Notes under the pieces: generated by a model
What the model was told of the DNA's origin: nothing
Seen by the model: the letters and a program-made list of their open reading frames with translations, nothing else
Databases searched by the model: none
Shown here: positions 9,092-17,080 of the stretch, piece by piece
Layout of the letters: every line of letters begins with the position of its first letter
How positions within the stretch are numbered: the stretch's first letter is position 1
Program-made: the position numbers and the translations under genes
Source of the DNA: Clostridiales bacterium UBA3680
GTDB lineage: Bacteria > Bacillota > Clostridia > Lachnospirales > CAG-274
Assembly: GCA_002372875.1 (NCBI GenBank)
Contig: DFJD01000120.1
Coordinates: 1 to 24,724, forward strand
Direction: 5' to 3'
DNA: 24,724 nt

Positions 9092-9804
9092 AATTCTATC
9101 TCCTTTCTTTCAAATACTGTCGCTGTTATACGTACAGCTGCAAACAGGTATATAAGTGCCACCAAAGCTGTGGAAGGAAAGCTTCCGACATTTATGTCGT
9201 TGTAGGCTTTTAGAAGCAGCCCGGTATATGACATATCGCTGACAGGAATTTTAAAATGTGTCTGGGCAGCCATAAAAAGGGGTGGCAACATCATCGAGAT
9301 AAAGCAAATGCCGATAATACCCACAGCTGTATTCCATGAAAGATAAAAGAAAAAAGCCGAGAATGCCAAATATCCCACCGTACATAAAAACAGTGCCAAA
9401 ATGTAAAGAGAAAGCGAAAGTGTCTGTGTAGCCGTGATCCCCACCTCAATAATACTGTTTTTAATATGAAGGCTGGTGCACAGAATAGTATAGTAAAAGG
9501 CGATGAACAGCACACTTTCTATAAACTTGGCATATACTACCTTACTTCTTGAAATACCTCGTCCTACAACACACTGTATTGTACCTGTTTTTACATCACT
9601 GCCGTACACGATCAAAAATGTAGGGATAGAAACGATCAGCGGACACATAAGTCGAAGAGAACTCATTTCACTTTGTATTTGTTCTTCGGCGTAATTTTGA
9701 AATCCACCAATGAAAAATGCTATTATCCAAATAACCACAGCCCATACATAAAATGTGTGACGTTTGAGCGTTCTGAGCAAATCGGCTTTTATTAGTCTAC
9801 TCAT
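9088..9804 (-). CDS. ABC-2 type exporter permease, first subunit
   Basis: The protein is 238 aa from the chosen ATG at 9804 and has about six membrane segments. An in-frame start at 9861 is possible on paper, but GGAGG at 9813-9817 sits 8 nt before the 9804 ATG, and the N-terminus M-S-R-L-I-K-A-D-L-L-R-T-L-K-R then matches that of the partner permease. The start overlaps the ATPase stop by 8 bp, so the three exporter genes are tightly coupled. V-V-G-R-G-I-S-R-S-K-V-V-Y-A-K-F-I is the paralogous motif shared with the downstream permease. An ATPase plus two small permeases is the plan of BcrAB- and LanFEG-like exporters that remove peptide antibiotics. That substrate class is inference from architecture only. 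Confidence 0.85.
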   Translation of the reverse strand: MSRLIKADLLRTLKRHTFYVWAVVIWIIAFFIGGFQNYAEEQIQSEMSSLRLMCPLIVSIPTFLIVYGSDVKTGTIQCVVGRGISRSKVVYAKFIESVLFIAFYYTILCTSLHIKNSIIEVGITATQTLSLSLYILALFLCTVGYLAFSAFFFYLSWNTAVGIIGICFISMMLPPLFMAAQTHFKIPVSDMSYTGLLLKAYNDINVGSFPSTALVALIYLFAAVRITATVFERKEIEF

Positions 9805-10621
9805 TCGCTTTTCCTCCGATAAGATTGAAATAAAAGTCTTCCAAAGATGATTTTTCTTCAACTTCTCTCAATATCTTTATGCCGTTTTCCGAAAGTACCT
9901 TCTTAGCCTTTTCAAGGTCGTCAACGGCAATCTCAACAGCAGGCTGTTTTTCTTTCAAATCATCAAGTGTTATTTCTCGCAGAACCGTTCCTTCATTTAT
10001 AAACCCGAATCTGTCTGCGGTGTGCTCAAGCTCCCCTAAAATATGTGAGGAAACTATTACAGTCATTCCGAATTCTTCTCTAAAACGTTTTATCATATTA
10101 CGTACATCTGCTATACCCTGTGGATCAAGCCCGTTGGTAGGTTCATCCAATATAAGAAGTTCGGGATTTCCGAGAATGGCATTTGCTATGCCGAGCCTTT
10201 GCTGCATACCCAAAGAAAAGCCTTTAAAAGGTGTTTTTACACCCTTTAAACCAACTATTTCAAGCACTCTTTCTATTTCGGCGTTTATCTGTTTGGAGGG
10301 GATTCCCTTAATGGTGGCAAAATATTTAAGATTATTCTTTGCATTTAGGTAACCGTAAAATTTTGTTCCCACAAGAAAACCTATTTTGTTGCGGTTTGCC
10401 ATCAATTCTCTGTTGTTTTTTGAGCCGTCAATTGAAACGGTACCGGAGTTTTTTTCTGAAAGTCCGAGTATCATTTTAAAAATAGTGGTTTTACCTGCCC
10501 CGTTTTTACCTATCAGTCCGTATATATCCCCTTTGTTTACTTGCATATTGACATCTGTCAAAACATTATGGGATCCGTAGCTTTTGGTAACATGTTCAAG
10601 CTTTATTATTGTTTCGCTCAT
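9797..10621 (-). CDS. ABC exporter ATPase, BcrA-like
   Basis: The protein is 274 aa, a cytoplasmic nucleotide-binding subunit that powers the two permeases encoded next. Walker A is G-K-N-G-A-G-K-T-T, the signature is F-S-L-G-M-Q-Q-R-L-G, Walker B is L-L-I-L-D-E-P-T-N-G-L-D-P and the H-loop is S-S-H-I-L-G-E-L-E. The S-L-G-M-Q-Q-R-L signature and the roughly 60-residue C-terminal extension are usual for bacitracin/lantibiotic-type exporters. The start ATG at 10621 is preferred over an upstream in-frame codon at 10663 because AAGGA (10631-10635) lies 9 nt before it and S-E-T-I-I-K-L-E-H-V is a typical ABC N-terminus. It starts 35 bp after the peptidase stop, with no terminator between, so it is read as one operon with the peptidase. 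Confidence 0.93.
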   Translation of the reverse strand: MSETIIKLEHVTKSYGSHNVLTDVNMQVNKGDIYGLIGKNGAGKTTIFKMILGLSEKNSGTVSIDGSKNNRELMANRNKIGFLVGTKFYGYLNAKNNLKYFATIKGIPSKQINAEIERVLEIVGLKGVKTPFKGFSLGMQQRLGIANAILGNPELLILDEPTNGLDPQGIADVRNMIKRFREEFGMTVIVSSHILGELEHTADRFGFINEGTVLREITLDDLKEKQPAVEIAVDDLEKAKKVLSENGIKILREVEEKSSLEDFYFNLIGGKANE

Positions 10622-10656
10622 AATATTGTTTCCTTTCAAAAAATATGATTGATACT

Positions 10657-12741
10657 TTACCAAACGGCAATACGCATTTCCTCACTTAAATACATACCAT
10701 CATTTTCTTTTATGTCGTAAACCTCATAAAATTTTTCAAACTGTTGAAGCCCTACATTTATTCTGAGATATGAAAGAGGGTGGCTGTCGGCATTCATTAA
10801 ATATTGTTCTTCCTCAAGAGAGTTTTGTGTTCGCCAAAGCCTTGCGTAGGCACGGAAGTAAGCATCAAAATCAAAATCGGGCATTTTTTCTGCCATGGAA
10901 AGCGTCACCTTTATACCGCCCATATCCGCCGTTGCCTCGGCACTGACATTTGAGCCGTTGTATATACCCGAGTTTTCAAAGGGGGCAATGCTTGAATAAT
11001 ACTTCGCCACATTATCCGCTTTGTCTGTAAATGCCGTGCGATCCTCATCGGACATCCAAGGTGTTTCAAGTCCGTCTTTATTATATCTTACACCCTCGGA
11101 GTCAAAGCCGTGGGTTATTTCATGACCTGTTGTGGTGCCTATGGCCGCATAAAGCTCTTCTATAGTCATTCCCTTGTGATATATAGGGGCTTCGATCAAT
11201 CCCGCAAGAATGTAAATACCGTTGTTTGTGAGAGAATAGAATGCATTTGTTACGGTAGTGGAAGAGTGAAGATCGTAAGGGTCCCAATAGCTTCTGTCAA
11301 ATTTCTTTGTGGAAAGTTCGGCATAATAGCGATTTAAGGCTTTCTTTGACTCAAATACCGCATCAAGAAATATTCCTCCTTCTGCCTTTGGTACTATGTT
11401 GCACCCGTAAAGATCGGGATTTGTCCTCTCGGGTTTCAAAATGTGTATCTTCATGGCATCGAGCTTTTCAATGCACATAGCTTTGCTCTCGTCCGACATC
11501 CATTGTTCATTGTTGAATATCGTATGATATTCTTCTATTATATTTTCAACCAAACCATATAATTCATCATAGTCAACATCACTTGTGTATTTATCAATAT
11601 ACAGTTCATTCAGTGTTGCTGTCATTATGGAATCTTTGCCTATGTATTCGCCAAAAAGCATTTTATCCTTTTTTTCATCGTTCGAAACATCAACAGGCTC
11701 GCTTTTTTGGGTCTTGGAAGCAAATATATCGGAATAGGTATCTTCCGTATCCGTATCCAGATAATTGGCGGAAAATAGGATATAGTGAACAATAAGGTAT
11801 GCTTTCATTTCCGCCACGGTGGTTTTACACAAAGAGTTCAAAGAAGCAAGATATTTCTTATCAACAAAGAATTTGGAAGATTGGCTGTATCCGATAGATT
11901 CAAGATATTTGTCTATTGGATAGGTTCCCGCAAACTGTTTTAGATCATCCAAAGTATAGATATTGTTTTTAAGTTCTGTTTCTCCTATTACACCCGATAT
12001 TTCAAACATTTTTTGTTCTGCCGTGAAACATTGTGATACTAATTTTAAGGCTTCATTCTTACTGTAGCCGAGTCTGTTCAGAACATAGCATGTAAATTCT
12101 TGCGTATCTTTGGCTTTTTCAAGGCCCGTATTGTCTATTTGGTAGTAGGTATCTTCGGAATTGCCGAGTGAAGGCTCGGGAAAATTTAAATAAACCATGT
12201 ATACCGATGGTTCAGCAGGAGATTGACCTACCGAATTTACGGTAAGAGGAGATAATGAGAGCGGGTTTCTTATCGGGTCGCAAAAATAATCGTACAGTTG
12301 GTCGATATTTGATATTGAACCGATGGTATCTATATATTCTTTTAAAGGCTCCACACCTTGAGATTGTCTTTTCTCCACATCCTCCGCAAGTTCCGTATAC
12401 TTGCGTAATTCCGTAATACCCTTTCCCGTAAGGCTTTTATCCGAAAGAATGGAACGCTTTTTTTTAATTACGTTTTTTGCGGCATCATAAAAAGAACCGC
12501 CTTTTTCGTTTTCTATTATCCAGTCTTTGTTTACTGCCGCAGCAAAGTCATCTTTAAGGGAAACTTCCGTATTTGCGGTGATTGTTCCGTCTATATCCGA
12601 GTCTATCCACTTAGTTTCAAAAAATGATGATATAGTGTTTTCGCAGCCTGTGAAAAGTATGGTGAAGGTCAATATAAAAGTTGTGGCTTTGGTGAAAAAA
12701 TTAACTTTTTTAAAAAAAAGCTGTTTTATTTTTTGTCTCAT
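10657..12741 (-). CDS. M13 family (neprilysin/PepO-like) zinc metallopeptidase, lipoprotein
   Basis: The protein is 694 aa and is expected to cleave peptides at the outer face of the cytoplasmic membrane. The signal ends in a lipobox (L-F-T-G-C, Cys33). M13 residues are all visible: N-A-F-Y (499-502), H-E-I-T-H (540-544) with zinc ligands His540 and His544 and catalytic Glu541, third ligand Glu602 with Asp606 in A-E-A-T-A-D-M-G-G, and His654/Arg660 at the spacing of the neprilysin substrate-binding pair. It ends in V-W as M13 enzymes often do. ATG 12741 is chosen over a TTG at 12768, because the TTG lies inside the dispersed repeat and would precede the lipoprotein signal. The Shine-Dalgarno is weak (TTAGGT). 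It is the first gene of the operon with the BcrA-like exporter, so a joint role in handling an external peptide is plausible but unproven. Confidence 0.92.
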   Translation of the reverse strand: MRQKIKQLFFKKVNFFTKATTFILTFTILFTGCENTISSFFETKWIDSDIDGTITANTEVSLKDDFAAAVNKDWIIENEKGGSFYDAAKNVIKKKRSILSDKSLTGKGITELRKYTELAEDVEKRQSQGVEPLKEYIDTIGSISNIDQLYDYFCDPIRNPLSLSPLTVNSVGQSPAEPSVYMVYLNFPEPSLGNSEDTYYQIDNTGLEKAKDTQEFTCYVLNRLGYSKNEALKLVSQCFTAEQKMFEISGVIGETELKNNIYTLDDLKQFAGTYPIDKYLESIGYSQSSKFFVDKKYLASLNSLCKTTVAEMKAYLIVHYILFSANYLDTDTEDTYSDIFASKTQKSEPVDVSNDEKKDKMLFGEYIGKDSIMTATLNELYIDKYTSDVDYDELYGLVENIIEEYHTIFNNEQWMSDESKAMCIEKLDAMKIHILKPERTNPDLYGCNIVPKAEGGIFLDAVFESKKALNRYYAELSTKKFDRSYWDPYDLHSSTTVTNAFYSLTNNGIYILAGLIEAPIYHKGMTIEELYAAIGTTTGHEITHGFDSEGVRYNKDGLETPWMSDEDRTAFTDKADNVAKYYSSIAPFENSGIYNGSNVSAEATADMGGIKVTLSMAEKMPDFDFDAYFRAYARLWRTQNSLEEEQYLMNADSHPLSYLRINVGLQQFEKFYEVYDIKENDGMYLSEEMRIAVW

Positions 12742-12750
12742 TTTTATACC

Positions 12751-12787
12751 TAAGGGATCACTGATCAATTAATCAGTGGTTCCCTAA
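12751..12787 (-). repeat. Dispersed palindromic repeat, most complete copy
   Basis: GGGATCACTGAT and ATCAGTGGTTCC form a near-perfect inverted repeat (two G-U pairs as RNA) around a six-base centre. It sits in the 5' leader of the M13 peptidase, 10 bp before its ATG. On the minus strand it carries the core AACCACTGATTAATTGATC. The flank to about 12850 adds further symmetry: the palindrome TTTCCTTAAGGAAA and a CTGTAT/ATACAG pair. Confidence 0.7.
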
Positions 12788-12881
12788 TATGTCCGAATTT
12801 CCTTAAGGAAAAAAATCTGTATTTCCTTAGGCTCGCTCATACAGTCCTTTCTTTGATTTTGTAGTTTGTATAATTGTTATT

Positions 12882-12915
12882 ATTATAATATAACAAACAT
12901 AATTTTTAATGTCAA
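12882..12915 (-). promoter_or_regulatory. Promoter of the peptidase-exporter operon
   Basis: On the minus strand, TTGACA (12915-12910) is followed after 17 nt by TATATT (12892-12887), with an overlapping TATAAT at 12887-12882 in a very A/T-rich stretch. The leader to the peptidase ATG would be about 135 nt and structured. It is divergent from the importer promoter. Confidence 0.65.
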
Positions 12916-12941
12916 GAATAACCGATATAATTCTATGATTA

Positions 12942-12970
12942 TTGACTATTTGCTGTATATTTGATATAAT
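12942..12970 (+). promoter_or_regulatory. Promoter of the ABC importer operon
   Basis: TTGACT (12942-12947), 17-nt spacer and consensus TATAAT (12965-12970). AGGAGG at 12993-12998 follows, 9 nt before the ATG at 13008. The leader is only about 30 nt. Confidence 0.85.
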
Positions 12971-13007
12971 ATCATGTTAAGGATTTCAAGAGAGGAGGCG
13001 GTTTAAT

Positions 13008-14099
13008 ATGAGTGAATGTTTAATAAAAATTGAACATTTAAGAAAAGAATATCCTAATGTAGTACCGCTTAAAGATGTCAATGCGGAAATATACAAAGGA
13101 GATGTCATATCTGTAATAGGTCCTTCGGGTACAGGTAAATCAACTCTATTAAGATGTCTTAATCAGATGGATGAACCGACATCGGGAAGGGTGTTTATAA
13201 ATAATGAAGAGATAACCGACAGTAAATGTGATTTGAGTAAAGTGCGACAGAAAATGGGAATGGTTTTTCAGTCTTTTAATCTTTTTGCAAATCTCAATAT
13301 TATCGACAACATAACGGTCGCTCCGATAACGCTGTTAAAAATGCCTAAGAAAGAGGCACAAGAGCTTGCATGTGAGTTATTAAAGAAAGTCGGTCTGCTT
13401 GAAAAGGCGGAAAATTTCCCCGACGAGCTCTCGGGAGGTCAAAAACAGCGTGTAGCCATAGCCCGTGCCGTTGCTATGTCGCCGGATATTTTGCTTTTTG
13501 ACGAACCCACATCTGCTCTTGACCCAACTATGGTAAGCGAGGTTTTGACAGCTATAAAGATTCTTGCAAAAGAGGGAATGACAATGTTGATCGTTACCCA
13601 CGAAATGAGGTTTGCAAAAGATGTATCCACCAGAGTATTTTATATGGATGAGGGCGGTATCTATGAAGAGGGTACGCCCGAACAGATATTTAATAATCCC
13701 CAAAAAGAAAAAACGCGTGCTTTTATACATAGACTTAAAAAATATTCCGTTGAGATAACTTCAAAGAATTTCGACTTTATAGAAACTGTTGCGCAAATAG
13801 AAGAATTTGGTTTGAAAAATAATATACCTTCAAAGATGATTGGAAATATTCAGCTTGTTTTTGAGGAAATTGTTTCAACAAACATTGTTCCGCATATGAA
13901 AGACGGTTTTACTATAAATGTTGATATAGAGTATTCGGAGCTTTCCGGAAAAGCCGTTATGAAAGTTGAATATAATGGGGCTCGCTTTGATCCGTTAAAA
14001 GACGGCGATGAATTATCTGTGAAGATAATAGAAAAGATAACATCCGAAGTCAGTTATGAATACGGTGACTTGAATACAATAGTCTTAACGTTTGAGTAA
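13008..14099 (+). CDS. GlnQ-like ABC ATPase fused to an RsbW/GHKL-like C-terminal domain
   Basis: The protein is 363 aa. Residues 1-250 are a complete polar-amino-acid importer ATPase: Walker A G-P-S-G-T-G-K-S (38-45), Q-loop Gln88, L-S-G-G-Q (141-145), Walker B L-L-F-D-E-P (162-167), H-loop His198. GlnQ proteins normally end near 245. Here about 110 more residues (250-362) resemble the anti-sigma kinase fold of the HATPase_c/RsbW group: an N-box-like F-E-E-I-V-S-T-N-I-V-P-H (285-296) and a Y-N-G-A-R-F-D-P (322-329) where RsbW has D-x-G-x-P-F-D-P. The key Asp is Tyr322 and the glycine-rich G2 box is missing, so this domain looks catalytically degenerate and may be a sensory or docking module. 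It is followed 11 bp later by its permease gene. The domain assignment comes from motif reading only. Confidence 0.85.
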   Translation: MSECLIKIEHLRKEYPNVVPLKDVNAEIYKGDVISVIGPSGTGKSTLLRCLNQMDEPTSGRVFINNEEITDSKCDLSKVRQKMGMVFQSFNLFANLNIIDNITVAPITLLKMPKKEAQELACELLKKVGLLEKAENFPDELSGGQKQRVAIARAVAMSPDILLFDEPTSALDPTMVSEVLTAIKILAKEGMTMLIVTHEMRFAKDVSTRVFYMDEGGIYEEGTPEQIFNNPQKEKTRAFIHRLKKYSVEITSKNFDFIETVAQIEEFGLKNNIPSKMIGNIQLVFEEIVSTNIVPHMKDGFTINVDIEYSELSGKAVMKVEYNGARFDPLKDGDELSVKIIEKITSEVSYEYGDLNTIVLTFE

Positions 14100-14110
14100 G
14101 GGGGATTATA

Positions 14111-16450
14111 GTGCGAAGAAAAAATACAAAAAAAATCGATGCTGTAATAATTGCGGTTTTGGTGTTTTTATGTGCGGCAATATATTTTGCTGCGGCAAAA
14201 GACAACAAGGAAGACAATAACGATCAGCCTAACCAAACTCAAGAGCAAATCAAATTGTCTTATAAGGACTATGCGGGAAAAAAGATAGGAACTCAAACCT
14301 CAACCACATTCGATATGATTATAACCGACAATATTCCCGATGCTAAAATAAGTCATTTTAACAATTATACCGACATGATAGGTGCACTTTTGGCAAAGAA
14401 AATAGATGCCTTCGGAACTGAGGAACCCGTGGCAAAATGTATGGTGGCTGAAAATCCTGAAATATCCTACATCAAAGATTATTTGGAAGAGTACGACTTA
14501 GGATATGCTCTTTCAAAAACAGATAAAGGCAAACGGCTATGTGATGAATTTAGTGAATATATCAAAAAAATAAAGTCGGATGGCACATTAAAGGAAATTG
14601 ATGAAATATGGTGCGGTAAAGACAAAAGCAAACAGATCATACCGCCTCTTAATGAGCTTTCGGGAGAAAATGGGGTGTTAAAATATGCTGTGGAAGCGGC
14701 GTATGAACCATTTGTGTTTATAAAAAACAATCAAATAGTAGGTTACGATATTGATATTGTCTACAGATTTTGCAAGGAATACGGATACGGGCTCGAAATA
14801 AAAGATATGAATTTCGATGCTATAATCCCTGCGATTCAGTCGGGCAAAAGCGATCTCGGCTCTTGCGGTATGGCGATAACCGAGGAAAGGTTACAATGTG
14901 TAAATTTTACCGAACCATATTATTCGGGTGGTGCTGTAATAGTTGTAAGAGCTTCCGATATTGCAAACAAACAACAGCGATCATCCGATGATGTGAACTG
15001 GCGTAATTATAACGGTAAAAAAATAGCCATACTAACAGGCTCCGCTTTTGAAAAAGTGACATTTGACTTCTTCCCCGACAGTGAATACTTATACTACAAC
15101 AACTACAGCGATATGAATATCGCTTTAAGTAAAGGTATAATCGATGGATATATATGCGATGAACCAACGGGAAGAATAATACATTCGGAACAATCATCAA
15201 TAGATTTTATTAAAGAAATGATCAAGGAAGATACCTATTCCTTTGTCTTTCCCAAAAATGTTGAAAAATCCGAGAAGCTCTGTAAACAGCTCAATGAATT
15301 TTTTGAAAAAGCAAAAAATGATGGGGTTCTTGATGAGCTGAATTCGATTTGGTTAGGAGAGGACGAAGATAAAAAAGTTGTTGATTTTTCGGATACGGAA
15401 AATAATCCCGAAAAATTAAAAGTGATCCTATCATCTACCTTAACACCTTTTACATATATTAAAGACGGAGAATATGTAGGTTACGCTGTCGACCTTTTTA
15501 CGAGGTTTTGCAGAGAATACGGTTATTCGATGGAAATTGAAGACTCTGATTCATCCGCACTTATAGCCGGAGTTTCTTTGGGGAAGTATGATTTGGCGGT
15601 GGGTCCTATCGGAGTAACTCCCGAACGTGAAGAAAGCTTACTTTTTACGGATCCTTTTTACTATGGAGGCATGGTCCTTATGGTAAGAAGTGAGGATATA
15701 AAAGGTGCTTCGGCTGCAGCACCCGAAGCAGGTGATAATTCTTTCTTAGATGACATAAAAAGCAGTTTTGAGAAAAACTTTATTCGTGAATCACGTTGGA
15801 AGCTTATTGTTGAAGGTATAACGGTAACACTTACACTGACAATTTTTTCAACTGTTATAGGCACGATACTTGCCTTTCTTATTTGCATTTTCAGAAGGAC
15901 CGAAAGCAGGCTTGCGGTTTTTCTGTGCAATATATACGTAAAAATATTGCAGGGCACACCGGCGGTGGTACTTTTAATGATACTTTACTACATTGTGTTC
16001 GGCAAAACCACAATAAATGCCGGAATTGTGGCTATAATCGGCTTTTCCTTAAACTTTGCCGCATACGTATCGGAAATGATGCGTTCGGGTATTGAATCGA
16101 TAGACCCCGGGCAAAGAGAGGCGGCACTCGCATTGGGATTTACGGAAAGACAGGCATTTTATAAATTTATTTTTCCTCAGGCAGTTGAAAGAATTTTGCC
16201 TATCTACAGAGGAGAAATAATTTCCCTTTTGAAAAATACTTCAATAGTCGGTTATATTGCCATACAAGACCTAACAAAAATGAGTGACATCATAAGGAGC
16301 CGTACTTATGAAGCATTTTTCCCTCTTATTGTAACGGCATTGATCTATTTCATGCTTTCATGGGTAATATCCCGTATATTAAGTAAAATAGCCAAAGCAA
16401 TGGACAAAAAGTCAAAAAGGGCAGAGGTTAAAGCTTTGCAAGAAAATTGA
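14111..16450 (+). CDS. Amino-acid-type ABC importer: permease fused to multiple substrate-binding half-domains
   Basis: The protein is 779 aa. A GTG start lies 6 nt after AAGGGGG. It has an N-terminal membrane anchor (10-28), then four solute-binding (SBP family 3) lobes, then an M-type permease (about 560-760) with four or five helices and the ATPase-contact EAA loop E-A-A-L-A-L-G-F (670-677). Internal comparison shows the order: lobe 2 (about 53-170), lobe 1 (188-290), lobe 2 (298-418), lobe 1 (433-530). Matches include Y-A-G-K-K-I-G against Y-N-G-K-K-I-A, D-E-I-W-C-G-K-D against N-S-I-W-L-G-E-D, and F-T-E-P-Y-Y-S-G-G against F-T-D-P-F-Y-Y-G-G. Both lobe 1 copies keep the ligand-type Arg (260 and 506). 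One central receptor is canonical; the outer halves would have to pair as a circularly permuted second receptor or act alone. The partner ATPase is the upstream gene. Confidence 0.88.
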   Translation: MRRKNTKKIDAVIIAVLVFLCAAIYFAAAKDNKEDNNDQPNQTQEQIKLSYKDYAGKKIGTQTSTTFDMIITDNIPDAKISHFNNYTDMIGALLAKKIDAFGTEEPVAKCMVAENPEISYIKDYLEEYDLGYALSKTDKGKRLCDEFSEYIKKIKSDGTLKEIDEIWCGKDKSKQIIPPLNELSGENGVLKYAVEAAYEPFVFIKNNQIVGYDIDIVYRFCKEYGYGLEIKDMNFDAIIPAIQSGKSDLGSCGMAITEERLQCVNFTEPYYSGGAVIVVRASDIANKQQRSSDDVNWRNYNGKKIAILTGSAFEKVTFDFFPDSEYLYYNNYSDMNIALSKGIIDGYICDEPTGRIIHSEQSSIDFIKEMIKEDTYSFVFPKNVEKSEKLCKQLNEFFEKAKNDGVLDELNSIWLGEDEDKKVVDFSDTENNPEKLKVILSSTLTPFTYIKDGEYVGYAVDLFTRFCREYGYSMEIEDSDSSALIAGVSLGKYDLAVGPIGVTPEREESLLFTDPFYYGGMVLMVRSEDIKGASAAAPEAGDNSFLDDIKSSFEKNFIRESRWKLIVEGITVTLTLTIFSTVIGTILAFLICIFRRTESRLAVFLCNIYVKILQGTPAVVLLMILYYIVFGKTTINAGIVAIIGFSLNFAAYVSEMMRSGIESIDPGQREAALALGFTERQAFYKFIFPQAVERILPIYRGEIISLLKNTSIVGYIAIQDLTKMSDIIRSRTYEAFFPLIVTALIYFMLSWVISRILSKIAKAMDKKSKRAEVKALQEN

Positions 16451-16474
16451 TCAATTAATCGGTGGTTCCTTAAG
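16447..16474 (-). repeat. Dispersed repeat, half copy overlapping the importer stop codon
   Basis: On the minus strand this reads CTTAAGGAACCACCGATTAA followed by TTGATCAA, matching the core at 12751-12787 with a T-to-C change but lacking the second arm. It overlaps the TGA of the permease gene and lies just before the terminator. Confidence 0.65.
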
Positions 16475-16480
16475 TATAAC

Positions 16481-16520
16481 AAAAAAGACTGCAAAATCGG
16501 TGTTTGCAGTCTTTTTTGTT
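16481..16520. terminator. Bidirectional terminator, perfect 15-bp stem
   Basis: AAAAAAGACTGCAAA (16481-16495) pairs perfectly with TTTGCAGTCTTTTTT (16503-16517) around a 7-nt loop. The A and T runs make it work in both directions, for the importer operon and for the convergent P-loop gene. Confidence 0.93.
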
Positions 16521-16531
16521 ACTGTATATTA

Positions 16532-16948
16532 TCATTTAACAATGTACTTTTCAATTTCCTTGGGGAGTTCATTGGGGTCTGCGTTACCTGCAACCACAAA
16601 ATCCACACCCATATTTTCGCTTATTGCATCAAATCTGGAAATAAGCTTTATAAGATCTTCGGCACCAAGCTCCTTTACAAGCTTGAACACACCGTCAATA
16701 TAAACCTGTTTGATATCGTTGTTTTGTGAAAAAATACCGTAAATAAATCCGATAAGTTCTCTGTAATTAACAAGAGGGAATTCGTTTACCTCAACAAACC
16801 TTATGTCATGATGAAGCTCATACATAGGTCGCTTGTCGTCGTCGATGTATACAACATCTCCTCCGCATTCCTTAATAGCCTTGTTGGCAAGCTCGATTAA
16901 GGTTTTTGTCTTTCCTTCACCTTTTTCGCCGGCATAGAATTTAACCAT
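16532..16948 (-). CDS. Small P-loop ATPase-like protein of unknown function
   Basis: The protein is 138 aa, cytoplasmic. It opens with M-V-K-F-Y-A-G-E-K-G-E-G-K-T (Walker A, 7-14), has a Walker B-like V-Y-I-D-G (82-86) and a late F-V-V-A-G-N strand (117-122) that fits a RecA/AAA-like core too short for extra domains. Similar short clostridial proteins are often labelled as twitching motility PilT-like; nothing here supports pilus retraction. The start is fixed by AAAGGAGG (16957-16964), 8 nt before the ATG. It is a single gene, convergent with the importer and sharing its terminator. No convincing promoter could be picked in the 130 bp upstream. Function unknown. Confidence 0.75.
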   Translation of the reverse strand: MVKFYAGEKGEGKTKTLIELANKAIKECGGDVVYIDDDKRPMYELHHDIRFVEVNEFPLVNYRELIGFIYGIFSQNNDIKQVYIDGVFKLVKELGAEDLIKLISRFDAISENMGVDFVVAGNADPNELPKEIEKYIVK

Positions 16949-17080
16949 TTTGATCTCCTCCTTTGTATTATGTTTTTATGTTTGACAACATCTCGGTTAT
17001 CTCTTTGTTAATAATATTCTACATTCTTTTCCCTTTTCCTTTATTTTTCGGAAATAAATATGACAATTTTTAATCCTAAT

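Noticed and set aside
9879..10352. 157-codon plus-strand frame opposite the exporter ATPase
   Set aside because: The minus strand encodes all ABC motifs; the plus frame is Ser/Phe-rich, as expected of an antisense frame.
12766..12768. TTG start giving a longer M13 peptidase
   Set aside because: It lies inside the dispersed repeat and adds nine residues before a normal lipoprotein signal; the ATG at 12741 is more plausible.
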